Assembly: GCF_004803855.2 (NCBI RefSeq)
Contig: NZ_CP012552.1
Coordinates: forward strand, 806,001-870,000
DNA: 64,000 bases
Source: Campylobacter sp. RM16192
GTDB taxonomy: Bacteria > Campylobacterota > Campylobacteria > Campylobacterales > Campylobacteraceae
Direction of reading: 5' to 3'
Shown here: in pieces, positions 1-9,206 of the stretch
Layout: each line of letters starts with the position of its first letter
Numbering within the stretch: position 1 is the stretch's first letter
Made by a program: the position numbers and the translations under genes
The notes under the pieces: model-generated
The model's database searches: none
Seen by the model: only the letters and a program-made list of their open reading frames with translations
Told to the model about the DNA's origin: nothing

Positions 1-498
1 ACAAGAAGCACTAAAAGTATAGTCAAGGGCTCTTTTTTTGATAGCATGAGGTATGATTTAAGAAGTAAAATTTTTATAGAGGCATTTGGTGGAAGCGCTC
101 TTATGGCGGCTGAAGCGCTTAGTAATGATGCCAAAAGCGCAATCGCAATAGAACTTGATAAAAATGCTTTTAAGATAGCGCGAGAGAATGCAAAAAATAT
201 AGATGAGTCAAATTTGGAGATTCTTAATGGAGACACCTTTGAGCTTACTCTTGAAATTTTAAATAGACGAGATTTAAAAGATGTTATCTTATATCTTGAC
301 CCACCATTTGATATTAGGGAGGGATTTGGTCAAATTTATGAAAAGTGTATAAATTTGATAAGAAATTTAGACAAAAAACGAATTTATATGGTCGTAATAG
401 AGCATATTAGCAGCTATCAATTTCCTGAAGACATTGGAAAATTTACTCTTCAAAAATCAAAAAAATTCGGAAATACAACTCTTACGTATTATTCATAA
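1..498 (+). CDS. rsmD: 16S rRNA (guanine966-N2)-methyltransferase RsmD, 5' end missing
   Basis: This is the C-terminal part of a class I SAM-dependent rRNA methyltransferase. The frame is open from base 1, so the start codon lies upstream of the window. The visible part reads TRSTKSIVKGSFFDS, as in the RsmD N-terminal region, followed by the SAM-binding loop FIEAFGGSALMAAEAL, the acidic residue in IAIELD, and the catalytic motif LYLDPPF. RsmD methylates G966 of 16S rRNA in the 30S subunit. An internal ATG at 46 would start after conserved residues and is not the real start. The gene ends 50 bp before flgI, and a sigma-54 promoter lies in that gap, so it is not in the flagellar operon. Confidence 0.85.
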   Translation, partial: TRSTKSIVKGSFFDSMRYDLRSKIFIEAFGGSALMAAEALSNDAKSAIAIELDKNAFKIARENAKNIDESNLEILNGDTFELTLEILNRRDLKDVILYLDPPFDIREGFGQIYEKCINLIRNLDKKRIYMVVIEHISSYQFPEDIGKFTLQKSKKFGNTTLTYYS

Positions 499-501
499 AT
501 T

Positions 502-519
502 TTGGAATATTTATTGCTT
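502..519 (+). promoter_or_regulatory. sigma-54 (RpoN) promoter of the flgI operon
   Basis: The sequence TTGGAATATTTATTGCTT has the invariant GG (504-505) and GC (516-517) separated by exactly 10 bases, as sigma-54 requires. It lies about 30 bases before the flgI start. In Campylobacter, rod, hook and hook-filament junction genes belong to the FlgSR/RpoN class, so position and function agree. Confidence 0.8.
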
Positions 520-548
520 TTATCCTTTTAAAATAAAAAAGGATTGCT

Positions 549-1601
549 ATGAAGCTAATTTCATCGATGTTGCTTGCTTTATCTCTCGGTGCTTTTGCAA
601 ATGCTGCGCAGATTAAAGATATAGCAAATGTCGTAGGAGTAAGAGAGAACCAACTCATAGGCTATGGATTAGTGGTAGGGCTTAATGGTTCAGGAGATGG
701 TTCAAGCTCGGAATTTACGATTCAATCGCTTTCAAATATGCTTCAAACAGTAAACGTAAAGATAAGTCCTGATGATATAAAATCTAAAAATACAGCAGCC
801 GTAATAGTAACGGCAAAATTGCCCGCTTTTGCAAGGCAAGGCGATAAGCTGGATGTAACTATATCATCTATCGGTGATGCTAAAAGCTTGCAAGGCGGAA
901 CTCTTCTGATGACTCCTTTAAAGGGTGTCGATGGAGATATATACGCTCTGGCTCAAGGCTCTCTTACAATAGGCGGCAAGAGTCAGGGTAGGGGTTCTGG
1001 AAATCACGCAACGGCTGGAACTATCTTTGGTGGAGCTTTTGTGGAGCGTGAGATAACCTATGATATATATAATCAAGAGGCTATATTTTTAAGCCTTAAA
1101 GAGTCAAATTTTAGTACCGCTTCAAATATACAAAACGCTATAAATTTAAAAGTAGGCGGTGAAACCGCAATAGCAATTGATCCAAGAACTGTTAAGATAA
1201 ATAGACCAAATGGCGTTAGCATGGTTGAATTTTTGGCTCAAGTTTTAAATATTGACGTCGAATATAAGGCGCTTGACAAGGTCATAATAGACGAAAAAAC
1301 AGGCACTATAGTAAGCGGAGTAAATGTTACGGTTGATCCTGTTGTGATAACACATAAAGAAATTACTATAAAAATTGAGCCAAATTCTTATTATGATGCC
1401 GGAAATGCAGCGATTGACTTGCAAGACGGAATGGCTTTGGATGCAAATGCAAATATGCTAAAGGTTAGTGGCGAGCGCACAACTATAGCAAGCATAGCAA
1501 GGGCTCTAAGCAAGCTAGGAGCTAGTCCGAGCGACATAATAGCAATAATAGAAAATTTAAAAAGAGTTGGTGCAATACACGTTGATTTGGAGATAATATA
1601 A
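549..1601 (+). CDS. flgI: Flagellar P-ring protein FlgI
   Basis: FlgI forms the periplasmic P-ring around the flagellar rod. The 350-residue product begins with a signal peptide (hydrophobic core [12 protein letters not shown], cleavage near ANAA-Q) and continues with the family opening [29 protein letters not shown]. The length is that of the family (about 350). The ribosome site AAAAAAGGATTGCT precedes ATG 549. The gene heads the flagellar operon flgI-flgJ-flgM-flgN-flgK and its stop overlaps the flgJ start by one base, suggesting translational coupling. Transcription is likely from the sigma-54 promoter just upstream. Confidence 0.96.
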   Translation: MKLISSMLLALSLGAFANAAQIKDIANVVGVRENQLIGYGLVVGLNGSGDGSSSEFTIQSLSNMLQTVNVKISPDDIKSKNTAAVIVTAKLPAFARQGDKLDVTISSIGDAKSLQGGTLLMTPLKGVDGDIYALAQGSLTIGGKSQGRGSGNHATAGTIFGGAFVEREITYDIYNQEAIFLSLKESNFSTASNIQNAINLKVGGETAIAIDPRTVKINRPNGVSMVEFLAQVLNIDVEYKALDKVIIDEKTGTIVSGVNVTVDPVVITHKEITIKIEPNSYYDAGNAAIDLQDGMALDANANMLKVSGERTTIASIARALSKLGASPSDIIAIIENLKRVGAIHVDLEII

Positions 1602-1897
1602 TGAATATAGACAACCAGTTGGCTATAAACGCATATAATAATATAGCTACAAATTCGATCACAAATAGAAGCAAAAGCGAAAACGATAAGCTTTTAAAAG
1701 AGCAAACCGATGCCTTTGAAGCGTTTTTAGTTAAAAGCGTGTTAGATATTGCCTTAAAGGACGAAAATCCTCTATTTCCAAAAGATGCCGGAGATAAAAT
1801 TTACTCGTCTATGTATAACGATACTATGAGTAGAGCTTTGAGCGGAAATTTAGGATTTAGTGAATTGCTATTTAATTTTTTAAAAGAGAGGACTTAA
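1601..1897 (+). CDS. flgJ: FlgJ-like rod-binding protein (short form)
   Basis: The 98-residue protein matches only the N-terminal rod-binding (rod cap) domain of FlgJ: the stretch from about residue 36 ([22 protein letters not shown]) through the [10 protein letters not shown] helix and [10 protein letters not shown] is typical. It lacks the C-terminal muramidase domain found in gammaproteobacterial FlgJ, which is usual in Campylobacterota, where a separate enzyme opens the peptidoglycan. It presumably assists rod assembly in the periplasm. ATG overlaps the flgI stop (TAATG). Confidence 0.85.
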   Translation: MNIDNQLAINAYNNIATNSITNRSKSENDKLLKEQTDAFEAFLVKSVLDIALKDENPLFPKDAGDKIYSSMYNDTMSRALSGNLGFSELLFNFLKERT

Positions 1898-1898
1898 G

Positions 1899-1920
1899 TA
1901 TTTAAAAAATATGCCGATTT
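1899..1920 (+). promoter_or_regulatory. Possible sigma-28 (FliA) promoter before flgM
   Basis: ATGCCGATTT at 1911-1920 contains CGATTT, close to the Campylobacter FliA -10 consensus CGATWT, with TA-rich sequence about 15 bases upstream. A FliA promoter here would let flgM respond to its own sigma factor. The match is short and the call is tentative. Confidence 0.3.
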
Positions 1921-1942
1921 AGCAATAAATATATTTAAAGGT

Positions 1943-2152
1943 ATGAAAATGCTAGGTTCAATCGGCGTAAAAGCTGGGGTTAGCCCGAGCCAACTTTCAC
2001 CTAACAGTGAAATTAAAAAGAACGAAAACAAAGAGAACATTCAGGATAAGAGCGAGAGCAAAGTAGCTAAAATAGCCGAATCTATCGCTAATGGAACTTA
2101 CAAGATAGATCTATCGAAAACTGCACGCGCTATTGCAGATGAGATTATCTGA
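1943..2152 (+). CDS. flgM: Anti-sigma-28 factor FlgM
   Basis: FlgM binds and holds FliA (sigma-28) until export or release. The 69-residue product has the typical disordered polar N-terminal half (SELKKNENKENIQDKSE-like composition) and the C-terminal sigma-binding helices KVAKIAESIANGTYKIDLSKTA and AIADEII. A second in-frame ATG two codons downstream (1949) is an alternative start. It sits between flgJ and flgN in the flagellar operon. Short FlgM proteins of this size are normal in Campylobacter. Confidence 0.9.
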   Translation: MKMLGSIGVKAGVSPSQLSPNSEIKKNENKENIQDKSESKVAKIAESIANGTYKIDLSKTARAIADEII

Positions 2153-2190
2153 TAAGCTTTTGTCCTTGATGTAAAAACAGAAGGGACAAA

Positions 2191-2625
2191 ATGCTTAAAA
2201 AATATTTACAAGAGGCTATAGGCGTGCTTGATGAGCTTATAGCTATAACTACGCAAGATATAAAAAACATAAAAGAAGCCAAGCACTCAACTGTAGAAGA
2301 GAGTGTAAGTAAAAAAAATCAACTCGTAAAAAAATTTGAAGCTACAAAATCAATGCTTGATAAAGAGCTTGTAAGAGTTTCAAAGGAACATAATAGCACC
2401 GATTTGGCAAGTATTTTAGACGATGACATAAAGTCAAATTTGGTAAAAATGCGTGGCAAACTCGAAGAGCTTCACGAAAAAAACAAAGAATACGCAAAAT
2501 ATGTTGTGGTTGTTAAAGAGTTTTTTGATAGCTTGGTTTCTAATATGTTTCAAAATAAAAACGATAGCAATGGATATTTTAAGAGTCAGCCGACTCCTGA
2601 AAGTCTATTTAAAGCAAGGGTTTAA
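2191..2625 (+). CDS. flgN: FlgN-like flagellar export chaperone
   Basis: The 144-residue, almost fully helical and charged protein lies directly before flgK, as flgN does in other bacteria. Seen features are long heptad-like helices (residues 1-50 and 70-115) and a polar C-terminus. FlgN chaperones the hook-filament junction proteins FlgK and FlgL in the cytoplasm and delivers them to the export gate. The assignment rests on size, predicted helical character and position more than on sequence identity, because FlgN diverges quickly. The gap to flgK is only 3 bases. Confidence 0.7.
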   Translation: MLKKYLQEAIGVLDELIAITTQDIKNIKEAKHSTVEESVSKKNQLVKKFEATKSMLDKELVRVSKEHNSTDLASILDDDIKSNLVKMRGKLEELHEKNKEYAKYVVVVKEFFDSLVSNMFQNKNDSNGYFKSQPTPESLFKARV

Positions 2626-2628
2626 AAG

Positions 2629-4488
2629 ATGGCCGGTAGTATTTTTTCATCTTTACATATAGGTATAAGTGGGCTTGATGCTGCTCAAATGCAGATAACA
2701 ACAACAGGTCACAATATAACAAATGCAGATAATGAGCACTACACAAGGCAACGTGTGGTTCAGTCGGCTAGAGAGCCAGAACATAGCATCCCAGGAGATG
2801 TCGGCAGAGGAACTCAGGTAGATACTATAATAAGAGTTCATGACGAATTTACATTTACTAGGCTAAGAAGTGCCGGAAGTAATCTTGAATTTTCCGAATA
2901 CAAAAAGAGAATGCTTGAGGAAATTTCAAAGAGATTTCCCGATTTGCAAAGCGTAGGAATAGGTCGCGATATACAAAATTATTTTGATGCATGGAATAAA
3001 TTTGCTTCAAATCCTACTGAAGCTTCTCAAAAGATACATCTATTAAATTCAGCCTCAACTCTATCAAAGAGTATTCAAGATAGCGTAAAGATGCTATATA
3101 AAATACAACAAGACGTGAATTCTCAAATAGAAGTTACTGTAAATGAGATAAATAAATACGCAAAAGAGATATCTGAGATAAATAAGCAGATAATGCGCGT
3201 AGAATTAATAGGAACAACTAGAGCCAATGACCTTAGAGATAAAAGGGATCAGCTTGAGCTTGCAATCTCAAGGCTTGTAAACGCGACTGCGTTTAAAGGC
3301 GAGCTTCAAGGCAGAGCAGATATAGATCCTACTGTTACCGATACAGGCGCAAAATATAATCTAAATATTTCTGGATTTACTATAGTAGATGGTGTGACAT
3401 TTCATCCTCTTGCTCTAGATAGCTCGGCTAATAAATTTGACTTTAACAATATCTATTACGAAAGAGAAGATGGCAAGCGAGTAGATATGGCTGGTAAGAT
3501 AACCGGAGGTAAACTTGGTGCAGCCTTGGATCTAAGAGGAAGATATATCGATGATAGTGGCGAATTTCAGGATGGAATTATACAAAAGTATATCGATAAT
3601 CTAAATACTCTTGCCAAAGGCATAATAAACGAAACCAATAATATCTATTCAAAATCTGCTGTAGAGGGCATCAATACCGATGAATTATCGTTTTTAGATC
3701 CATCCAGAACTCTAATGAACTTTAATGACGATATAAAACACGGAAGCTTTGATGTAGTGGTTTATAACAATCAAGGGCAAGAGGTTGCTAGAAAGAGTAT
3801 AAAAATAGATGCTTCTACTACTATGAACGATCCTACGAGAGGACCTTCTATAGTAAAAGAGTTTAATGCGGATACCGACGATAACAACGACAATAACATA
3901 TTAAACGACGTTAATGATTATTTTAAAGCTTATTATCAATATGATCCAGTGTCTAATAAAGGAATGTTTGGAGTTTCTCCTATTAGACATTCGGGTGAGT
4001 ATAGTATCGCATTTATTGACAATGGAACAAATTTCCCGGGAATTATCGGTATAAATAGATTTTTTGAGGGCACAGATGCAAGGGATATGAGCGTAAAAAG
4101 TGAGCTTGCCAGTAACCCTCATAAGCTTAAAGCCTATTCAAACCCAACTCCTGGTAATAATGATGTAGCAAATGAAATGGTTCAGCTTCAATATAATAAG
4201 ATATATTTTTATTCTAACAAGCATGCCGATAAAATCGAAACCATAGAGGGATTTTATAGATTTGTTACAACAGATATTGCAAGCGAAACTCAGGCTACAA
4301 ATGAGCTAAATGATGCGAATACCGCTATAAATAAGATTGCTATGAGCGAACATCAGTCAATTAGCGGAGTAAATTTAAATGAAGAGCTTACGAATTTGAT
4401 CCGATTTCAGTCAAGCTATGGTGCTGCAGCCAAAGTAATAACTACGGTAGAGAAGATGCTGGATACTCTACTTACTCTTAAACAATGA
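2629..4488 (+). CDS. flgK: Flagellar hook-associated protein 1 FlgK
   Basis: FlgK is the first hook-filament junction protein. The 619-residue product starts with the axial-family N-terminus (IFSSLHIGISGLDAAQMQI, TTGHNITNADNEHYTRQRV) and ends with the matching coiled-coil C-terminus (GVNLNEELTNLIRFQSSYGAAAKVITTVEKMLDTLL). The middle domains D2/D3 (about 230-540) are variable. It lacks a signal peptide, as expected for a type III flagellar export substrate. It is the last clear flagellar gene of the cluster; its TGA overlaps the next ATG. Confidence 0.95.
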   Translation: MAGSIFSSLHIGISGLDAAQMQITTTGHNITNADNEHYTRQRVVQSAREPEHSIPGDVGRGTQVDTIIRVHDEFTFTRLRSAGSNLEFSEYKKRMLEEISKRFPDLQSVGIGRDIQNYFDAWNKFASNPTEASQKIHLLNSASTLSKSIQDSVKMLYKIQQDVNSQIEVTVNEINKYAKEISEINKQIMRVELIGTTRANDLRDKRDQLELAISRLVNATAFKGELQGRADIDPTVTDTGAKYNLNISGFTIVDGVTFHPLALDSSANKFDFNNIYYEREDGKRVDMAGKITGGKLGAALDLRGRYIDDSGEFQDGIIQKYIDNLNTLAKGIINETNNIYSKSAVEGINTDELSFLDPSRTLMNFNDDIKHGSFDVVVYNNQGQEVARKSIKIDASTTMNDPTRGPSIVKEFNADTDDNNDNNILNDVNDYFKAYYQYDPVSNKGMFGVSPIRHSGEYSIAFIDNGTNFPGIIGINRFFEGTDARDMSVKSELASNPHKLKAYSNPTPGNNDVANEMVQLQYNKIYFYSNKHADKIETIEGFYRFVTTDIASETQATNELNDANTAINKIAMSEHQSISGVNLNEELTNLIRFQSSYGAAAKVITTVEKMLDTLLTLKQ

Positions 4489-5249
4489 TGACGGATTTAA
4501 AAGAGCTTCTTGATAGCCACGTTCTTAGTAAAAACACCAAGGACGGGCTTTATAATGCAGATGATCCGCTTCAGGTGGCAACTATTTACAAAGAGCCAAA
4601 TATTGCATTGATTTGTGCATTGTTTGGATACGGCAGTGCTAAACAGATAGTTAAATTTTTAAAGTCTTTAAATTTTAGCCTTCTTGATGAGAGTGAAAAA
4701 AACATCTGTGAAAATTTGCAAAATTTTAAATATCGCTTCCAGAATATAGAGGATGTGAGGCAAATTTTTATAACTTTTTGCCGGCTTAAAAAAGAGGGTG
4801 ATATAGAGGCTATCATTAAAAGCGGCTTTGATAAAAGCGGGCTCATGATAGATGGGATAAACGAACTTGTAAAATTTATATATTCTTTAAATTCTTACCG
4901 TTCTGATGGGTATGAATTTTTCTTTGGCAGAGCCTTTGATGGCAAGCCGATTTCTCCTTATAAGCGCTACAATATGTTTATGCGCTGGATGGTAAGAGAT
5001 ACCGATATTGATCTTGGAATTTTTAAAAATTTACCTAAGAGCGAGCTTTTGATGCCGCTTGATGTTCATACTCACAGAGTATCTTTAAGACTTGGACTTA
5101 TAGATAGAAAGAGTTATGATTTTAATGCTGTTTTGGAGCTAACAAACAAACTTCGAGAATTTGACAATCTTGATCCTATTAAATATGATTTTGCTCTGTA
5201 TAGAATCGGACAAAGCGGCGAAATAGATAAAATATTTTTAAAAAATTAA
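4485..5249 (+). CDS. TIGR02757 family (DUF2400) protein
   Basis: The 254-residue protein matches the conserved TIGR02757/DUF2400 family: ANIALICALFGYGSAKQI-like segment (residues 35-55), FFFGRAFDGKPISPYKRYNMFMRWMVRDTDIDLG, and LDVHTHRVSLRLGL followed by YDFALYRIGQ. The fold resembles helical DNA glycosylases of the HhH-GPD type, but the function is not established. ATG overlaps the flgK stop (ATGATG; either ATG may be used), so it is probably translated from the flagellar transcript although its role need not be flagellar. Confidence 0.85.
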   Translation: MMTDLKELLDSHVLSKNTKDGLYNADDPLQVATIYKEPNIALICALFGYGSAKQIVKFLKSLNFSLLDESEKNICENLQNFKYRFQNIEDVRQIFITFCRLKKEGDIEAIIKSGFDKSGLMIDGINELVKFIYSLNSYRSDGYEFFFGRAFDGKPISPYKRYNMFMRWMVRDTDIDLGIFKNLPKSELLMPLDVHTHRVSLRLGLIDRKSYDFNAVLELTNKLREFDNLDPIKYDFALYRIGQSGEIDKIFLKN

Positions 5250-5351
5250 TATAAATAAAAATATATAAAATAATTTAAAATCGATACTTTTTATCAAAAA
5301 TTATTTACAATCTTGTGATATATTTACATTAAATTTTTCAAAGGAGAGTAA

Positions 5352-5885
5352 ATGAAAAAATTATTATTGGCAAGTGCTGTTTTAAGCAGCATGCTTTTTG
5401 CGCACGAGGGTCATTTTGATCCAAAGGCTCAAAAACATATAGTTATCCCTATGGAGCAACTAAGCGAGAAGGGCAATATTAAAGTAGGAGAGGTGGTTGC
5501 TATAGAGACAAATTATGGTATAGCATTTTTCCCAAATTTAAAAGGTATTGACGCCGGAATGCATGGATTTCATATTCATGTTAACCCAGATTGTGGAGCA
5601 ACAGAAAAAGGTCTAGGTATGAAAGCTGGCGGACACTGGGATCCAACAGATGCGAAAAAACACTCATTTCCATGGGACGATAAAGGACACAAAGGTGATT
5701 TGCCTGCACTTTTTGCTGACCACGACGGCAATGCAGTTTATCCTGTACTAGCTCCTAAGATCAAAAAACTTGACGAGCTTAAAGGACACTCTTTAATGGT
5801 TCATGTTGGCGGAGACAATCACCACGATCATCCAAAGCCATTGGGCGGTGGCGGTCCTAGATTAGTTTGCGGTGTTATCAACTAA
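5352..5885 (+). CDS. sodC: Periplasmic Cu/Zn superoxide dismutase
   Basis: SodC converts superoxide to hydrogen peroxide and oxygen in the periplasm. The 177-residue precursor has a signal peptide ([16 protein letters not shown]) followed by a His-rich N-terminus ([12 protein letters not shown]). Copper and zinc ligands are visible in [37 protein letters not shown] and [14 protein letters not shown]; the disulfide cysteines are in NPDC and RLVCGV. It is a single-gene unit with ribosome site AAAGGAGAG and a terminator immediately downstream. Confidence 0.95.
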   Translation: MKKLLLASAVLSSMLFAHEGHFDPKAQKHIVIPMEQLSEKGNIKVGEVVAIETNYGIAFFPNLKGIDAGMHGFHIHVNPDCGATEKGLGMKAGGHWDPTDAKKHSFPWDDKGHKGDLPALFADHDGNAVYPVLAPKIKKLDELKGHSLMVHVGGDNHHDHPKPLGGGGPRLVCGVIN

Positions 5886-5902
5886 TTTTTATAAAATTTA
5901 AG

Positions 5903-5940
5903 GATATCGGTCATTTTGATCGATATCTGCTTCTTCTTTA
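5903..5940 (+). terminator. Rho-independent terminator after sodC
   Basis: GATATCGGTCA (5903-...) and TGATCGATATC form an 11-pair stem including one G-T pair with a 3-base loop, followed by a T-rich run (CTTCTTCTTT). Confidence 0.65.
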
Positions 5941-6039
5941 TAACTATTATATTTTTTCTTTCTTTCAATCGTGATTTAATTAAAAATTTTTAAAATTTAT
6001 AATACTATTTTGCCATTAACTTTATAATATGGGAAATTT

Positions 6040-6801
6040 ATGGAATTTGATTTCTTGGCTTACTGCATTTTTTTCGGAGCGGCATTTTTGGGCGGTTTTA
6101 TAGATGCTATTGCAGGAGGTGGTGGGCTTATCACTCTTCCTGCTATTATGGCTATGGGAGTTCCTCCTCATATGGCACTTGCCACAAATAAGCTTCAAGG
6201 CACATTTGGAAGCTTTACTGCGACTTTAAATTTTACTAGAAAGGGAATGATTAATTATAAAGAAGCCTTTTTGGGTATTATTTTTACTTTTATTGGAGCG
6301 GCTACCGGTGCTACTTTGATATTGTTTTTGAATCCAAAATTTTTACAAATCGTGATACCATTTTTATTGATAGCAATCTTTATATATACTATTTTTATGC
6401 CCAAAATAGGAGATAGCGATAAGGCTTCTAGAATGAATTATAAGGTTTTTTATGTTGCTTTTGGACTTATTTTGGGATTTTATGATGGCTTTTTCGGACC
6501 AGGAGCAGGATCGTTTTGGACATTTGCAATGGTTGCTTTAATAGGTCTTAATATGAAAAAGGCTGTTGCCCATACTAAGCTTTTAAATTTTATTAGCAAT
6601 GTAGTCTCTTTGGGCGTATTTATTATTTCTGGAAATATGCTCTGGATAGTTGGAATCTTAATGGGAGTAGGGCAAATTTTTGGAGCATTTATAGGATCAA
6701 ATTTGGTTATTAAAAAAGAAGTTAAATTTATTAAAACCATGTTTTTGATTGTGGTAGGGGCTACTATTTTGAAGCTTTTTTACTCTTACTTTTTAGAGTG
6801 A
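6040..6801 (+). CDS. TauE/SafE (TSUP) family permease
   Basis: The 253-residue membrane protein has about eight hydrophobic segments and the TSUP hallmarks: N-terminal GGFIDAIAGGGGLITLPA and, in the internal repeat, YDGFFGPGAGSFW. Family members export or import sulfonates, sulfite, thiosulfate or other organosulfur anions; the substrate here cannot be read from sequence. It stands alone, 150 bp after sodC and 116 bp before atpB. Confidence 0.88.
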   Translation: MEFDFLAYCIFFGAAFLGGFIDAIAGGGGLITLPAIMAMGVPPHMALATNKLQGTFGSFTATLNFTRKGMINYKEAFLGIIFTFIGAATGATLILFLNPKFLQIVIPFLLIAIFIYTIFMPKIGDSDKASRMNYKVFYVAFGLILGFYDGFFGPGAGSFWTFAMVALIGLNMKKAVAHTKLLNFISNVVSLGVFIISGNMLWIVGILMGVGQIFGAFIGSNLVIKKEVKFIKTMFLIVVGATILKLFYSYFLE

Positions 6802-6876
6802 AATTTATAATTTAACGAAATCGCCTAAACATAGAGACAAAACTCAAAAATCTTAAAAAACTTTTAACAATAATTT

Positions 6877-6885
6877 TGCTAAAAT
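6877..6885 (+). promoter_or_regulatory. Extended -10 promoter of atpB
   Basis: TGCTAAAAT is an extended -10 element (TGN-TAAAAT) 33 bases before the atpB start. Campylobacter sigma-70 promoters rely on this element and often lack a -35 box. Confidence 0.5.
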
Positions 6886-6917
6886 CACCTGAAAATTTAT
6901 AAATTTAAGGTTAGCAC

Positions 6918-7622
6918 ATGGAAGAAAATTTATTTTTATTCTCTAATGTAATCGCTTCTCAATTTACAAGCGATAAGCACGTTATGCACATGTTTACTTA
7001 TGCAATGCACTTTTTGTTGGCTGCTGTTATAGTTATAGCTTTTTCTAAACTTGCGGTTAAAAACATGCAACTTGTTCCGCGCGGTACTCAAAATGTTTTA
7101 GAGGCATATTTGGAAGCTGTTATATCTATGGGTAAAGATGTGTTGGGAAGCGAGAGTTTAGCTAGAAAATATCTTCCTCTTGTTGCTACTATAGGATTAA
7201 TAATCTTTACAAGCAACGTAATGGGTATAATTCCTGGTTTTGAGTCGCCAACTGCTAGTTTAAATATGACTCTTACTTTGGCTTTGATTGTATTTGTGTT
7301 TTATCATTTTGAGGGTATTAAGAAAAACGGAGTTATTAAGTATTTTGCTCATTTTATGGGGCCTAGCAAGGCTCTTGCTCCTCTTATGTTTTTCGTTGAG
7401 ATTATATCGCATCTATCACGTATAGTATCTTTATCTTTCCGTCTTTTTGGAAATATCAAAGGAGACGATTTATTCTTGCTTGTTATGCTTGCTTTGGCAC
7501 CTTTTATAGCGCCACTTCCTGCATACGCACTTTTGACACTTATGGCAATTCTCCAAACATTTATTTTTATGATGCTTACCTTTGTGTATCTTGCTGGTGC
7601 ATTGGCAACAGAAGAACACTGA
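6918..7622 (+). CDS. atpB: ATP synthase F0 subunit a
   Basis: Subunit a forms the two proton half-channels beside the c-ring. The 234-residue membrane protein has five to six hydrophobic segments and the conserved [15 protein letters not shown], which contains the essential arginine, plus [19 protein letters not shown]. The C-terminal helix [24 protein letters not shown] is typical. As in other Campylobacterota, atpB is separate from the F1 operon and is monocistronic, with a promoter and a terminator of its own. Confidence 0.95.
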   Translation: MEENLFLFSNVIASQFTSDKHVMHMFTYAMHFLLAAVIVIAFSKLAVKNMQLVPRGTQNVLEAYLEAVISMGKDVLGSESLARKYLPLVATIGLIIFTSNVMGIIPGFESPTASLNMTLTLALIVFVFYHFEGIKKNGVIKYFAHFMGPSKALAPLMFFVEIISHLSRIVSLSFRLFGNIKGDDLFLLVMLALAPFIAPLPAYALLTLMAILQTFIFMMLTFVYLAGALATEEH

Positions 7623-7632
7623 TTTTAAACTT

Positions 7633-7668
7633 ATACCGCCTAAATTTAGGCGGTATTTTTTCTTTTTT
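7633..7668 (+). terminator. Rho-independent terminator after atpB
   Basis: ATACCGCC (7633-7640) and GGCGGTAT (7649-7656) flank TAAATTTA, making a perfect palindrome, followed by TTTTTCTTTTTT. It is the strongest terminator in the window. Confidence 0.88.
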
Positions 7669-7743
7669 AAACACTACTATCTCTATTGCAACTTATAAAA
7701 TCAACTCAAAATAACGAATTTTAGATAAGTTAAAAGAAATAAT

Positions 7744-7752
7744 TGATAAAAT
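7744..7752 (+). promoter_or_regulatory. Extended -10 promoter of gatB
   Basis: TGATAAAAT lies 35 bases before the gatB start and fits the Campylobacter extended -10 element. Confidence 0.4.
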
Positions 7753-7786
7753 ATTTTCCAAAATTTAAGAAATACAAAGGTTAATT

Positions 7787-9205
7787 ATGTTTGAAGTTGT
7801 AATTGGTCTTGAGGTTCATACCCAGCTCAATACGAAGACTAAAATTTTCTGTTCTTGCTCTACAAGTTTTGGAGATGAGCCAAATACTCATGTTTGTCCT
7901 ATATGCTTAGCTCTGCCTGGAGCTTTACCAGTACTAAATAAAGAGGTTGTAAAAAAGGCCATTAGTTTCGGAACCGCTATAAATGCAACTATTAATAAAA
8001 GATCGATTTTTAATAGAAAAAACTATTTTTATCCGGATCTTCCAAAGGCTTATCAAATTTCTCAATTTGAAGTTCCTATCGTAGAAAAAGGCGAACTATA
8101 TATAGATGTAGATGGAAAGAAAAAAAGAATAGGCATAAACCGTGCGCATCTTGAAGAAGATGCTGGCAAAAACGTTCACGAAGGAAGTGTGAGTTTTGTG
8201 GATTTAAATCGCGCCGGAACTCCTCTGCTTGAGATAGTAAGCGAGCCTGACATGAGAAGCAGTGACGAAGCCGTAGCATACCTTAAAAAGCTTCACTCTA
8301 TTTTAAGATTTTTAAATATCAGTGATGCAAATATGCAAGAAGGAAGCTTTCGTTGCGATGCTAACGTAAGCATTAGACCAAAAGGCGACACTAAGCTTTA
8401 TACAAGAGTTGAGATTAAAAATCTAAATTCTTTTAGATTTATTCAAAAAGCAATTGATTATGAGGTAGAACGTCAAAGTATAGCGTGGGAAGACGGCACT
8501 TACAGTAAGGAAGTTTGCCAAGAAACACGCCTTTTTGATACTGTAAATTTAGTAACTAGATCCATGAGAGGTAAAGAGGATAGTGCTGAATACAGATATT
8601 TTCCAGATCCCGACCTGCTTCCTGTAGAAATTCCTGATGATATGTATAATGAAGCGATTAAGATTCCTGAGCTTGCGGAGCAAAAAGTAGCTAGATATAT
8701 TAAAGATTATGGAATTAAAGAAGATGATGCCAATAATCTTGTAAGCACCGTCGAGACGGCCAGATATTTTGAGGATCTAATAGAGGCTAAAATCTCTCCT
8801 AAATTATGTGTCACATGGGTATTGGTTGAGCTTCTTGGCAGACTTAAAAACGGAGTTACTATTGAAAATTCCCCAGTTAATAGTGCTAAAATGGCAACTC
8901 TTTTAAATAGAATAGAGGACGGCACTATAAGCGGAAAGGCTGCTAAAGATGTTCTTGATTTTCTTATGGAAAACGATATAAGCGTAGATGATACCATAGA
9001 AAAATTAGGACTTAAACAAGTAAGCGATGACGGAGCTATATTGTCTATAATAGACTCTGTTTTAAATGCTAATGCTGATAAGGTTGCCGAGTATAAAAGT
9101 GGCAAGGATAAGCTCTTTGGCTTCTTCGTAGGACAGATTATGAAAGAGGGCAAGGGTGCATTTAATCCAGCAAAAGTAAACGAGCTCTTAAAAACAAAGC
9201 TTTAA
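7787..9205 (+). CDS. gatB: Asp-tRNA(Asn)/Glu-tRNA(Gln) amidotransferase subunit B
   Basis: GatB, with GatA and GatC, converts mischarged Glu-tRNA-Gln (and Asp-tRNA-Asn) to the correct aminoacyl-tRNA. The 472-residue product carries the family signature [21 protein letters not shown], the zinc cysteines (CSCS and CPICLALPG), [15 protein letters not shown]-like motif ([14 protein letters not shown]), and EEDAGK, with the C-terminal tRNA-binding YqeY-like tail domain. gpsA begins 2 bases after its stop. Confidence 0.96.
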   Translation: MFEVVIGLEVHTQLNTKTKIFCSCSTSFGDEPNTHVCPICLALPGALPVLNKEVVKKAISFGTAINATINKRSIFNRKNYFYPDLPKAYQISQFEVPIVEKGELYIDVDGKKKRIGINRAHLEEDAGKNVHEGSVSFVDLNRAGTPLLEIVSEPDMRSSDEAVAYLKKLHSILRFLNISDANMQEGSFRCDANVSIRPKGDTKLYTRVEIKNLNSFRFIQKAIDYEVERQSIAWEDGTYSKEVCQETRLFDTVNLVTRSMRGKEDSAEYRYFPDPDLLPVEIPDDMYNEAIKIPELAEQKVARYIKDYGIKEDDANNLVSTVETARYFEDLIEAKISPKLCVTWVLVELLGRLKNGVTIENSPVNSAKMATLLNRIEDGTISGKAAKDVLDFLMENDISVDDTIEKLGLKQVSDDGAILSIIDSVLNANADKVAEYKSGKDKLFGFFVGQIMKEGKGAFNPAKVNELLKTKL

Positions 9206-9206
9206 G

